Made by a program: the position numbers and the translations under genes. 64,000 nucleotides of DNA from Nitrospira sp. (GTDB lineage Bacteria; Nitrospirota; Nitrospiria; Nitrospirales; Nitrospiraceae), in assembly GCA_035968315.1 (NCBI GenBank), contig JAVYIN010000008.1, positions 1 through 64,000 on the forward strand, given 5' to 3'. Shown here piece by piece: positions 9,017 through 17,916 of this stretch; positions within the stretch are counted from its first letter, which is position 1; the number at the start of each line of letters is the position of its first letter. The notes beneath the pieces are model-generated. The model saw only the letters and a program-made list of their open reading frames with translations, ran no database searches and was not told the DNA's origin.

Positions 9017-9928
9017 ATGGCTATCACGCGAAACAAGATTCCTTGCAGCGCAGATCGCCTTGGCCTGCTCGATCCACACATGATCCAGGCGGTGGTCGAA
9101 TCCTCTGCCTTTCAGATCGGCAAACAATACCTGGCCGAAAATCGGGTTCGAATCGTTGAAGCCGACGAAGCCCAGATCGCATCAGCCGTGATCGGCAATT
9201 CCGGACTCTATGAACAGACGATCCGGTTGAAAGACGGCCACTTAATCTCAAAATGTTCCTGCACCCTGCCTGAAGAACCAATCTGCCGGCATTGCATCGC
9301 TGTCCTTTTGGAGTATCACCGTTGGTCACAGCCCCGTCAGGCGCGAAAATCGCCGGCGGCACCCGAGACGAAACCTCAGGCGGCACCCCAACCAACAGCC
9401 CAGGGGCAGGCGAAGACCGCCCAGGCCTCAGCGTTCTCAGCCGACGTCAAACTCAGCGAGGTTATGTTATTCATCGAGTGGCTGCAGCCGGCGATGGCGG
9501 CAATCGAAAAAGGACAGGCGCTCCCGGCCTCACCGCCAATTGGCGCCGGTGAAATCGCCACCTGGATGCACACGATTCGGAATCTTGAAGAACGCCGCCA
9601 GGAAAGCGAAGCGGTACAAATTCATCTTGAAGCGGATCTGCGGGATCGGGAGGCCTATGTCGGACGGCTCACCCAACAATTGCAGACATCAATCGCGGAG
9701 GCCAAGACAGCCCAAACCACCACGCAAGAACTCCAGCGAGAAGTCGAGACCTACAAAGGACTCCTCGCGAAGGTGGCTGAGCTGGCGGGTGACGTCAGCC
9801 GTTATGACGGTCAGTTGAAATCGATGGCCCAAGAGTTCCTGAGCAAAGGCAGCCAGCTCGACAAATTGGCGGGATCCTACAAGTCAGTCGCTGACGCCCT
9901 CAAATCTGTCACCAAGACCCCTTCCTGA
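9017..9928 (+). CDS. SWIM zinc-finger protein with coiled-coil tail
   Basis: 303 residues. The N-terminal part holds a SWIM zinc finger, CxC-x7-CxH, with Cys80, Cys82, Cys90 and His92 (KCSCTLPEEPICRHC). An Ala/Pro/Gln-rich linker (about 105-140) follows, and residues from about 195 to 290 are rich in Glu, Gln, Leu and Ala in heptad-like spacing, so a coiled coil is likely. SWIM domains bind DNA or protein. Classic bacterial SWIM proteins are Swi2/Snf2 helicase partners; no helicase is encoded here. The function is unknown. Start ATG 9017 has GGGGA a short distance upstream. Confidence 0.8.
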   Translation: MAITRNKIPCSADRLGLLDPHMIQAVVESSAFQIGKQYLAENRVRIVEADEAQIASAVIGNSGLYEQTIRLKDGHLISKCSCTLPEEPICRHCIAVLLEYHRWSQPRQARKSPAAPETKPQAAPQPTAQGQAKTAQASAFSADVKLSEVMLFIEWLQPAMAAIEKGQALPASPPIGAGEIATWMHTIRNLEERRQESEAVQIHLEADLRDREAYVGRLTQQLQTSIAEAKTAQTTTQELQREVETYKGLLAKVAELAGDVSRYDGQLKSMAQEFLSKGSQLDKLAGSYKSVADALKSVTKTPS

Positions 9929-9996
9929 CATCCTCCGGTTCGGCTATCCCCCAGCCACCCAATATTGGGCGTCCTCCTCCCATCCAGAAAGACATC

Positions 9997-10026
9997 TTGC
10001 GCTCCTCCTCGATGATTTTGTAAAAT
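9997..10026 (+). promoter_or_regulatory. Promoter candidate for the 63-aa membrane peptide
   Basis: TTGCGC (9997-10002), an 18-base spacer and TAAAAT (10021-10026). It lies about 40 bases before the start codon of the small gene, which is otherwise alone. Confidence 0.45.
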
Positions 10027-10067
10027 GCGGCCCTCGATTTCGATTTGGCCCTCACAGAGGAGTGATC

Positions 10068-10259
10068 ATGATGAAGAAAATGTTGGCAGGAGTGAGCATG
10101 ATGAGCGCCGTCATGCTGACGGTGGCGCCGGTCGTATTGGCAAATGAAGCCAAAGGTGATGGTCCGCCAGACTATAGCGGCATCACGGGCTTGTATTACG
10201 TCATTATTGCCCTCATCCTCGGCTACGGCGTCTGGGACACGTTCCTCAAGAAGTCGTAA
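10068..10259 (+). CDS. Small exported membrane protein, unknown function
   Basis: 63 residues from ATG 10068, which has AGAGGAG just upstream (ATG 10071 is equally possible). The N-terminus is a signal peptide (KKMLAGVSMMSAVML, Ala-rich end before NEAKGDG). It is followed by a short polar stretch and one transmembrane helix (GLYYVIIALILGYGVW) ending in KKS. The product would be a single-span envelope peptide. It has its own promoter candidate and a strong hairpin terminator, so it is probably transcribed alone. I do not recognise the family. Confidence 0.72.
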   Translation: MMKKMLAGVSMMSAVMLTVAPVVLANEAKGDGPPDYSGITGLYYVIIALILGYGVWDTFLKKS

Positions 10260-10284
10260 GCGGTTCCGCCTCGTATCATGTTGT

Positions 10285-10329
10285 ACGAAGTCCTGCCCGG
10301 TTGAATATTTCAGCCAGGCAGGACTTCGT
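10285..10329. terminator. Bidirectional terminator hairpin
   Basis: A perfect 13-bp stem (ACGAAGTCCTGCC at 10285-10297 with its complement at 10317-10329) and a 19-base loop. It lies exactly between two convergent genes, the small membrane protein and tesA. The T-tract after the stem is interrupted, so efficiency is uncertain. Confidence 0.7.
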
Positions 10330-10348
10330 GCTTCTCGTCTTGCGGGAC

Positions 10349-11026
10349 CTACGACCCGTTCTTCAGGAGCGGCCTGAGCTTCTGGAATACCCCGTCAACA
10401 ACCCGCTCGTATCCCGCTGCCGTCGGATGAATCCCATCAGCCTGATTCAACTCGCGTGAACCAGCCACTCCTTCAAGGAAAAAGGGGATCAGCGGAAGAT
10501 GATACTGTTTGGCTAACTCAGGGTAGATTCGTTCAAACCCATCAATATAGTCCTTTCCGTAATTGGGCGGCAGCGTCATCCCGGCAAGAACGATCTTTGC
10601 CCCTGAGCGTTGAATGTGCTGGATCATCCGCTCTAAGTTCGCTTTCGTCTCCTCCAGCCGCAACCCTCGGAGCCCGTCGTTGGCGCCCAGTTCAAGAATC
10701 ACGATCTCCGGGTGGCTCTTCAAGATCCAGGGCACCCGGCGCAGCCCCCCTGCCGTGGTCTCTCCGCTGACCCCGGCATTGATCACTCGATATCGAAACC
10801 CTTGCGCATCAAGGCGCCGTTGTAATTGCGCGGGGTACGCGTCGCCCGCTCCCATTCCAAGACCCGCCGTCAGACTATCGCCAAATGCCACAATCGTGGG
10901 CCTTACATCCGGTGATGACACGGAAGGCTCCGCACGAACCTCGTGCGAAAGCCCACCGAAACCGATGACCATGAGGGAGACGCTGAGAATGACGGTCGAG
11001 ACCGACACGTTTCTGATCAATTTCAC
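10349..11026 (-). CDS. tesA: GDSL esterase / lysophospholipase L1-like (TesA type)
   Basis: 225 residues from GTG 11026. A signal sequence (KLIRNVSVSTVILSVSLM) precedes an SGNH hydrolase domain. Block I is AFGDSLTAG with the nucleophilic serine, block II has the oxyanion Gly in NAGVSGETT, block III is ELGANDGLRG, and block V is DGIHPTAAGY with Asp and His. TesA is a periplasmic multifunctional esterase, thioesterase and lysophospholipase. It is divergent from an ATP-binding protein and an 890-aa permease, the same tesA/ybbA-ybbP order as in Escherichia coli. The start is uncertain because upstream in-frame codons exist, but they would run into the divergent control region. Confidence 0.9.
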   Translation of the reverse strand: MKLIRNVSVSTVILSVSLMVIGFGGLSHEVRAEPSVSSPDVRPTIVAFGDSLTAGLGMGAGDAYPAQLQRRLDAQGFRYRVINAGVSGETTAGGLRRVPWILKSHPEIVILELGANDGLRGLRLEETKANLERMIQHIQRSGAKIVLAGMTLPPNYGKDYIDGFERIYPELAKQYHLPLIPFFLEGVAGSRELNQADGIHPTAAGYERVVDGVFQKLRPLLKNGS

Positions 11027-11095
11027 CCTACGTTCCAAAGTCGTACAGTATAATAACACCCGGCCGAATTCTCCGGTACAGGAGCGCACTCCTCT

Positions 11096-11800
11096 ATGAT
11101 CGCCATTGCACAGCTTTCGATGCATCTTCCGGCAGGGGGCCGGCCTGTCACCATCCTCGACAATCTGTCACTCGATATTCCAGACAAACAGATGGTGGCC
11201 ATCGTCGGTCCGTCAGGAAGCGGGAAATCGACGTTGCTGGGCTTGATGGCGGGCCTCGACCGGCCCACGTCAGGATCGATCACGTTAGACGGAACCGAGA
11301 TCACGACCCTGTCCGAAAGCGCGCTGGCGCGCTTTCGCCGCGCCAAGATTGGATATATTTTCCAATCCTTTCATCTGATTCCAACCCTTACGGCTCGTGA
11401 GAACGTGATGGTGCCATTAGAACTCAGTGGCGAGCGAGGGGCCGATGCTCGGGCGGCGGACCTTCTTGCCACGGTAGGACTGGCAGGCCGTCTCGACCAT
11501 TATCCGGTCCAACTTTCCGGAGGCGAACAACAGCGCGTGGCCGTCGCACGGGCCTTCGCCTGCCGTCCGCCCTTCCTGTTTGCCGACGAGCCAACCGGCA
11601 ATCTCGACAGTGCCACGGGCACACAGGTCATCGATCTGCTGCTCTCGATGCATCGGGACTATGGCACCACGCTGGTCCTGGTCACGCATGACCGGGCCCT
11701 TGCCGGCCAGATGCAACGCGTCGTGTCACTGCGAGACGGCCGCATCGAATCCGATCAACTGGCTCCAGATTCCACCGGCGCCATAGGCTCCTGCGCGTGA
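11096..11800 (+). CDS. ybbA: ABC transporter ATP-binding protein YbbA
   Basis: 234 residues with every ABC ATPase motif: Walker [11 protein letters not shown]-loop YIFQSF, signature [14 protein letters not shown], Walker [12 protein letters not shown] and the H-loop VTHD. It belongs to the MacB/LolD subfamily that powers FtsX-type permeases. The stop codon overlaps the GTG of the next gene by four bases (GTGA), so it pairs with that permease. In E. coli YbbAP sits beside TesA, and a role in exporting or handling hydrophobic substrates or lipids has been proposed. A TATAAT-like -10 (11049-11054) lies in the short divergent region, but without a clear -35. Confidence 0.93.
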   Translation: MIAIAQLSMHLPAGGRPVTILDNLSLDIPDKQMVAIVGPSGSGKSTLLGLMAGLDRPTSGSITLDGTEITTLSESALARFRRAKIGYIFQSFHLIPTLTARENVMVPLELSGERGADARAADLLATVGLAGRLDHYPVQLSGGEQQRVAVARAFACRPPFLFADEPTGNLDSATGTQVIDLLLSMHRDYGTTLVLVTHDRALAGQMQRVVSLRDGRIESDQLAPDSTGAIGSCA

Positions 11801-14469
11801 CGCGCGTCCTCTTAAAGATGGCCTGGCGGGAAACCCGCGCCTCCTGGCGGCACTTTCTCTATTTTCTGATCTGTATAGCGGTCGGCGTCGGAGCGCTGGT
11901 GGGTGTCTCCCTCTTCGCCGCCAACGTAGAACAATCTGTCACCCGAGAAGCTCGCGGGTTGCTGGGGGGCGATCTTGAGATTCGCCTCTCCCGTCCGATG
12001 AGTCCCTCAGGGTTGGATTACCTTGCCTCGCTGTCCAGCCGGGACATCGTACTGACGCATGTCAGTGAGTTGGTCGCAATGGCCGCACGAACGCCGGGCG
12101 GGAATCCGGGCGGACAACCCACGCAACTTGTCGAATTGAAAGCCGTTGAGACCCTCTATCCATTTTATGGGGCCCTGCGCATCGAACCAGCACGCCCGCT
12201 GTCAGCGCTCCTGTTTCCTCCGGCGGGCCAGTGTCTCTCACAGCCCTGTCACGGAGCTGTCGTACAGGACGCGCTACTGATCAAGATGGGGCTCGCTGTC
12301 GGTGATCGCGTCACAATCGGCCAAGCGATGTTTCTGATCACCGGCGTCATCCGGACCGAGCCGGATCGGATGGCCAATGCCTTCAGTGTCGGCCCTCGGG
12401 TGTTGATTTCCCAGGAAGGACTTCAGGCCACGGATTTGGTCAAGGTCGGCAGCCGTGTGCGTGAGCGATACTTGCTGAAAGTTCCGCCTTCCACCAGAGT
12501 CGATCCGATGCTCTATGAGTTACGGGACCGGCTCGCAACCGACTCTCCACGAGTCTCGACCTATCGCGACGCGCAACCGCAGCTCAAACAATTTCTCGAC
12601 CAGCTCACGCGCTATTTGGGGCTGATCGGCCTCACCGCGCTGTTCATCGGCGGCCTCGGCGTGGCCACGTCAATTCGGGCCTTTCTGCGGGAAAAACTGG
12701 CCACCATCGCGATCCTCAAAACCATCGGCGCCGAATCCCACACCATTGTGTTCATCTATGTTTTACAGGCCGTCTTGTTAGGACTCACAGGCAGCCTCGG
12801 CGGATTGGCGATCGGCATGGGGCTCGATCACGGAGTCCCGTGGGCCATTACAACCTGGTTTGACGCTGACCTGATCGAACAATTGGGATTCGTTTCCGGC
12901 TTGACGCTGAACGCGCTCCTTCCATTGGGGAAAGGCCTGGCGCTGGGCCTGCTCACAACACTGTTGTTTGCTCTGTGGCCGCTCTTGACCATTCGTGAAA
13001 TCAAACCGTTCGCCATCTTCCGGCGCGAGGTGGCCCCTGATGAAGGGGCTGCGACGGCAGGGTTTCTCACCGGCCGATTTAGACGAGTTCGCGTTGATTA
13101 TCAAAAGATCGTGGTCGGTGTCTTCATTGGAATGGGGTTGGCGGGGCTTTCGATCTGGCAGGCGGGGTCTTGGATGGTGGGATCCTTGTTTCTTGCGGCG
13201 TTTGCCCTGGCGATCGTCTTGCTGGGCAGCGCATCCTGGCTGGTCATGCGGGGGCTTTCGTGGATGCCGCGTATTCCTCATCTGGCCGTTCGGCAAGCGG
13301 TTGGCAATATGATCAGGCCGGGGAGTCAGACGGCGAGCGTCACGATTGCCATAGGAATCGGCGTCATGGTGATGGTGACGGTCGCGCTGGTGGAACGAGC
13401 GCTGCTTCGGCAAGTGGGCGAGAGCCGTCCACAGGATTCCCCAACCTTTTTTTTCATCGACATTCAGCCGGATCAGGCCGAAGGCATGACGTCGTTGCTC
13501 CGGACACGCAAGGGCGCGACCCCTCCGACATTGACCCCACTGGTACGGTCACGCCTGGCGGCCCTCAACGGCCAGCCGGTCAAGGTGGATGCCTTGTCCG
13601 AGGAAGAAGAACGAGCTCGGCGCTCAGGAGACAAAGAGGAGCGGCGAAAAACTTGGTACCTGACCCGTGAGTATGTCCTGACCTTTCTGGACACGCTCCC
13701 TAAAGATAACCGGATTGTCAAAGGCACCTGGTGGTCTCCGGGCCAGGCTTTTACCACCCCCCTCGTCTCCGTCGAAGAAGAGGCGGCCCATGCACTGGGC
13801 CTCGATCTCGGACAAACGCTCACGCTCGATATTCAGGGCGCCAGGCTCGTCGCAACCGTGGGGAGTATTCGCAAGGTGGAGTGGGGAAACTTCTCCACCA
13901 ATTTCTACCTGATTCTTTCGCCCGGCTCGTTGGATGGCGCCCCACTGACCTATGTCGCCACCGTGCGTGTTCCTCCCGAAGACGAATTGCCGCTCCAACA
14001 GGCCGTCGTCGCGGGATTTCCAAATGTGACCGCGATCAATATCGGGGACGTGCTGGAGAGTTATGCGCGCATGCTGGACAGGCTGTCGCTGGCCATCCGC
14101 GCCGTCGCTTTGTTCTGCGTCGTGACCGGCGGACTGGTCATGGGCGCGGCCCTCGCCGCCACCCGGTATCGCAGACTCTATGAGTCCGTCATCCTCAAGG
14201 CGCTCGGCGCGACGCGCAACATGATTACCTTTTCATTCGCGATCGAATATGCGCTGCTGGGGCTTGTCGGGGGAGGCATCGGCATCGGATTGGCCAGCGC
14301 CTTGTCCTGGGGCATCCTCACATTTCTCTTCGAACTGCCATGGGGATTGCACCCATCCATCCTGCTGGTGGGAATGAGTCTGACGATTGTGCTCACCCTG
14401 GCCGTCGGATTTCTGAGCACCTATCGGCTGCTCGGCCAGCGGCCCTTGGCCGTGCTCCGTCAGGAGTAG
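11797..14469 (+). CDS. ybbP: FtsX-family ABC permease YbbP
   Basis: 890 residues from GTG 11797, overlapping ybbA by four bases. An N-terminal helix (HFLYFLICIAVGVGALVGVSL) is followed by a large extracytoplasmic domain. Next come an FtsX-type helix cluster (about 265-410), two central helices (about 430-480), a second periplasmic domain and a C-terminal FtsX cluster (about 760-890). This duplicated architecture, length and the tesA-ybbA setting fit YbbP. It would form the transmembrane half of the YbbA-YbbP transporter. Substrate unknown. It converges on the M1 aminopeptidase gene 26 bases away. Confidence 0.9.
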   Translation: MTRVLLKMAWRETRASWRHFLYFLICIAVGVGALVGVSLFAANVEQSVTREARGLLGGDLEIRLSRPMSPSGLDYLASLSSRDIVLTHVSELVAMAARTPGGNPGGQPTQLVELKAVETLYPFYGALRIEPARPLSALLFPPAGQCLSQPCHGAVVQDALLIKMGLAVGDRVTIGQAMFLITGVIRTEPDRMANAFSVGPRVLISQEGLQATDLVKVGSRVRERYLLKVPPSTRVDPMLYELRDRLATDSPRVSTYRDAQPQLKQFLDQLTRYLGLIGLTALFIGGLGVATSIRAFLREKLATIAILKTIGAESHTIVFIYVLQAVLLGLTGSLGGLAIGMGLDHGVPWAITTWFDADLIEQLGFVSGLTLNALLPLGKGLALGLLTTLLFALWPLLTIREIKPFAIFRREVAPDEGAATAGFLTGRFRRVRVDYQKIVVGVFIGMGLAGLSIWQAGSWMVGSLFLAAFALAIVLLGSASWLVMRGLSWMPRIPHLAVRQAVGNMIRPGSQTASVTIAIGIGVMVMVTVALVERALLRQVGESRPQDSPTFFFIDIQPDQAEGMTSLLRTRKGATPPTLTPLVRSRLAALNGQPVKVDALSEEEERARRSGDKEERRKTWYLTREYVLTFLDTLPKDNRIVKGTWWSPGQAFTTPLVSVEEEAAHALGLDLGQTLTLDIQGARLVATVGSIRKVEWGNFSTNFYLILSPGSLDGAPLTYVATVRVPPEDELPLQQAVVAGFPNVTAINIGDVLESYARMLDRLSLAIRAVALFCVVTGGLVMGAALAATRYRRLYESVILKALGATRNMITFSFAIEYALLGLVGGGIGIGLASALSWGILTFLFELPWGLHPSILLVGMSLTIVLTLAVGFLSTYRLLGQRPLAVLRQE

Positions 14470-14495
14470 CCATCACGGCCTCTCGCGCCTTCTTA

Positions 14496-17231
14496 TCAAG
14501 AGAGCAGCGACTGCGACAGGCTCGCCCCTGCTCGTTCGCGAAACGCGACGGCGATGCGGAGCTGTTCAAAATACTGCTCCAACGTCTTCCCGCCGAGATC
14601 GATCTTGCGACGGCCGAAAAAGTCCCGCACATCCCGTTCGAGTTCCGGCGTCGCGAGGCACACGATGCCGCCGCACATCCGCCGGAGGCCCTGCTTCGGA
14701 AACAAGCGGTCCATCTGGTCCCAGTTTGCCTTCACAAAGTCCCACGCCTGCTCCCGGCCATACACATTCCCCAGCACCGCGCTGACGAGAAACGGGGCAT
14801 CTTGCGTTCTGGTCTCTCCGCTGACCGTCCTGGCCAGCGTCCGTTGCAGCAACGCGGGAGGTTGAAATGCCGCGAGGGAAAACAGATAGCGCCGTTCTTC
14901 TTGCGGCGTCGCGGCCGCTCGATATTGCTCAGCAAAGGCCTCGTACCGCGCCTCGTCTCCGGTATGGGCAAGAATGGACACGAGGGCGGGGACGAGATTC
15001 GGATCCACCGCGGCGGAATCGTGTGTGTACTGCTGATAGCGTTCGGCGGCCTGTTGCTGAATTACCGTGTCGTTGCCCAGCTTTCCCAACGCGCCGATGA
15101 GCTCCCCGCGCAATTGCCGGACAAGATCGTTTTCTCCCGCCTGAGGCGTCCAGCCAAGCCTGTCGACCGCGGGGGCGACGAGCGCTCGGACGAAGGCTTC
15201 CAACGCAGGCCGTTCCTGGGCGGTGACGATGCGATTCAAAAACGTCAAGGAGTCGAGCAGCACGGCCCACACATTCTTGTCCCGCTCCTGCTGGAAGGAC
15301 TTGGTCAAGCGGAGATAGTCCGACAGCGGCATGAGCCCGGAGAGGGTCGTCGCCCAGGCATCGCCGACCATATTGAACCGTTCGATGGGCGCCAGCCTGT
15401 CCAGACCGGCCGTGAGGAGCTGCTGAAGCAGCGTAGGACTATAGCGGACCCGATAGAACCCGTGGCCCCCCTCGTTGATGAGGAGATGGGTCGTTCCCTT
15501 GGGAAGCGCCACCCGCATCTGACGATCTTTGAGCAGTATCTGACGAGACTCCGCCTCGTTGCCGATGCCGACGCTCATCCGCACCGGCACCTGCCAAGAC
15601 TGCTCCGTCGTCTGTTCGTTCGGCAGATAGGAAAAGCGTTGCTGAGACAGCACAACCGCCGACTCTCCATCCATAGCCACCGTGATCAATGGGAAGCCTG
15701 GTTGGAAGATCCAGCCATCCATCAACTCGGGAACCGGCTGCTTCGCGGCCGTGCCTAACGACACCCACAGATCGTTCGTATCCGCGTTTCCATACGCATG
15801 GGTGCGAAGATACTCGCGCACGCCATCACGAAACACGGTTGGCCCAATGTGTTGCTCCAACATGCGGAGCACGGAGGCTCCTTTTTCATAGGTCAGCACG
15901 TCGAACATGGCGTCGGCATCCTTGGGGGCGCGCACCGGAAATTCAATGGGCCTGGTGCTCTGGAGCCCATCGACGGAGAAGGCCGCCGCCCGTGAGACGC
16001 TGAAGGAATCCCACCGCTTCCATTCCGGCTTCCAGGCATCCACCGCCAACATTTCCATGAAGGTCGCGAAGGCCTCGTTCAGCCACAAGCCGTTCCACCA
16101 GGACATCGTCACCAAATCGCCGAACCACATGTGGGCATTCTCATGGGCGACCACATCGGCGACTCGTTCCAGTTCGCCATGGGTCCCGCTTCCAGGATCG
16201 ACCAGGAGCGCGGTTTCTCGAAACGTGATGGCGCCCAAATTTTCCATGGCGCCCGAGGCAAAGTCGGGAATGGCCAGAAGGTCCAGCTTGTCGCCCGGAT
16301 AGGGAATCCCGTAGTAGGCCTCGAAAAACGTCAGCGACGCGACGGCAATGTCATGGCCAAACGAGGTGAGTGGTTGTTTGCCTGGCACGGTCCAGAGCCG
16401 CACGGCCGTGTTGCCGACGAACACCGGCTTCGTGGCTTCCAGCCGCCCAACGATGAAGGCCACCAGATACGTGGACATCTTGATACTGTCGGCGAATCGC
16501 AGCACTTTCTTGCCGGCTTCGACGGACTCAGACACCACCTGCGTGTTTGAGACGGCGGTCAGGGCTGGATCGATGGCCAGCGTCGTGGCAAATACGGCTT
16601 TGAAATCCGGCTCGTCCCAACAGGGGAAGGCGCGGCGCGCATCGGTAGCTTCAAATTGAGTCGCCGCCAATATCTGGGTCGCCCCTGACGGGTCTTTATA
16701 GGTGCTGCGGTAAAAGCCACGCAGCTGATCGTTCAATTTCCCCTGAAACACCAGATGAAGCCGCCATTCGCCCGGTGTAATAGCGGACGGGAACCGGAGC
16801 TGACCGCGTTGCAGCGATTCATCCAGCTCGATCGTGGCGCGCCTCCGCTGCCCCGCGACATTGTCGAGTTCAGCGGAGGCGATGTTCAGATCGACCGCGT
16901 TCAGGATGATGACGCTCGTCGCCTGTTCGACTCTTAGGGTGACCGTCTCACGCCCTGAAAACGTGGCGGAAGCCAAATCCGGTTCGAGATGCAGATCGTA
17001 GCGAGTCGGGATCACGTGCCGGGGCAGCCGATAGGGATCCCCCATCATCGTTGTCGTATCTACGGTCATATCGTTACCTCTTGGTCGAGCTGGAATGACG
17101 GTTGTGTGTGCAGGGGCGCAGGCGGCAAGGAGCGCCGGCGCGAACGGGAGCATCAGAAGGAAACGAGCCTGTTTGAGCAACGTCAGGCACGTCTCGCGCC
17201 GGCCAACGCAATCCTCATCCTCGTGTTGCAT
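14496..17231 (-). CDS. M1-family zinc metallo-aminopeptidase (probable lipoprotein)
   Basis: 911 residues. Residues 327-331 are GAMEN, the exopeptidase signature. HENAH (363-367) and Glu386, 18 residues further on, form the gluzincin HExxH-x18-E zinc site. The C-terminal 400 residues match the ERAP1-like domain of the family. A hydrophobic stretch ending in LLAAC near the N-terminus suggests a lipoprotein signal, so it may be envelope-bound rather than cytosolic PepN. The start is uncertain: ATG 17231 lies inside the end of rpiA, while TTG 17180 or ATG 17153 give shorter leaders. It is the last gene of the leftward sugar-phosphate operon and removes N-terminal residues from peptides. Confidence 0.9.
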   Translation of the reverse strand: MQHEDEDCVGRRETCLTLLKQARFLLMLPFAPALLAACAPAHTTVIPARPRGNDMTVDTTTMMGDPYRLPRHVIPTRYDLHLEPDLASATFSGRETVTLRVEQATSVIILNAVDLNIASAELDNVAGQRRRATIELDESLQRGQLRFPSAITPGEWRLHLVFQGKLNDQLRGFYRSTYKDPSGATQILAATQFEATDARRAFPCWDEPDFKAVFATTLAIDPALTAVSNTQVVSESVEAGKKVLRFADSIKMSTYLVAFIVGRLEATKPVFVGNTAVRLWTVPGKQPLTSFGHDIAVASLTFFEAYYGIPYPGDKLDLLAIPDFASGAMENLGAITFRETALLVDPGSGTHGELERVADVVAHENAHMWFGDLVTMSWWNGLWLNEAFATFMEMLAVDAWKPEWKRWDSFSVSRAAAFSVDGLQSTRPIEFPVRAPKDADAMFDVLTYEKGASVLRMLEQHIGPTVFRDGVREYLRTHAYGNADTNDLWVSLGTAAKQPVPELMDGWIFQPGFPLITVAMDGESAVVLSQQRFSYLPNEQTTEQSWQVPVRMSVGIGNEAESRQILLKDRQMRVALPKGTTHLLINEGGHGFYRVRYSPTLLQQLLTAGLDRLAPIERFNMVGDAWATTLSGLMPLSDYLRLTKSFQQERDKNVWAVLLDSLTFLNRIVTAQERPALEAFVRALVAPAVDRLGWTPQAGENDLVRQLRGELIGALGKLGNDTVIQQQAAERYQQYTHDSAAVDPNLVPALVSILAHTGDEARYEAFAEQYRAAATPQEERRYLFSLAAFQPPALLQRTLARTVSGETRTQDAPFLVSAVLGNVYGREQAWDFVKANWDQMDRLFPKQGLRRMCGGIVCLATPELERDVRDFFGRRKIDLGGKTLEQYFEQLRIAVAFRERAGASLSQSLLS

Positions 17232-17916
17232 GGAGCGTTTCGACGCCCTGAGGTCTGCCGACAATCACGATATCGGTGCGTCCGACAAAGAGACCGGTTT
17301 CCACGATTCCCGGAATTTGGTTCAGCGCGACTTCGAGTTCCTGCGGCCGGTCGATGCGGGCGAGATGCACATCCACGATCAGATTCCCGGCTTCGGTTTT
17401 AAATGGAGCCCCGTTGCGCTCCCTCAAGACAACTCGGCTCTTGGTCAGCGCTTCGATTTCCCGCGCCGTACTGCCCCAGCCAAACGGGATGACTTCAATC
17501 GGCAAAGGGAATGAACCGCCCAACATGGCCACTTGCTTCGTATGATCGACCAAGACGATAAATTGCTTGGCGGAGGCCGCGACAATCTTTTCCTTGAGCA
17601 GCGCACCACCGCCGCCCTTGACCAGATTGAACGCGGGATCGACCTGATCGGCGCCGTCGATGGCCACATCGATCTCCCACCGATTATCCGTATCAATGAG
17701 CATGATGCCGGCTTGTCTGGCCAGTATCGCTGTTTCTTGCGACGTCGGCACGCCGCGCAGCTGCATCCCGGCGCGGACCTTCTCGCCCAGGGCGATCACC
17801 ATATGCTTCGCCGTCGAGCCGGTTCCGAGTCCTACGACCATGCCGTCGCGGACATACTCCACCGCGGCCAAGGCCGCGGCTTTTTTCAGACTATCGAGAT
17901 CGTGAGGGTTGGTCAT
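17215..17916 (-). CDS. rpiA: Ribose-5-phosphate isomerase A
   Basis: 233 residues, the normal length of RpiA. The phosphate-binding loop GLGTGSTA (29-36), DGADQVD and the KGGGGALLKEK segment with the catalytic residues are all present. The enzyme interconverts ribose 5-phosphate and ribulose 5-phosphate in the pentose phosphate pathway, and Nitrospira needs it for nucleotide precursors and carbon metabolism. Its ATG overlaps the glk stop by four bases (ATGA), and its 3' end overlaps the likely start of the aminopeptidase gene, so it is translated within the pgi-pgl-glk-rpiA run. Confidence 0.95.
   Translation of the reverse strand: MTNPHDLDSLKKAAALAAVEYVRDGMVVGLGTGSTAKHMVIALGEKVRAGMQLRGVPTSQETAILARQAGIMLIDTDNRWEIDVAIDGADQVDPAFNLVKGGGGALLKEKIVAASAKQFIVLVDHTKQVAMLGGSFPLPIEVIPFGWGSTAREIEALTKSRVVLRERNGAPFKTEAGNLIVDVHLARIDRPQELEVALNQIPGIVETGLFVGRTDIVIVGRPQGVETLHATRG

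Noticed and set aside
14340-15758. Plus-strand open frame of 472 codons
   Set aside because: It is antisense to the M1 aminopeptidase, which has full catalytic motifs. The antisense protein is Arg/His-rich without any motif, typical of a high-GC shadow.
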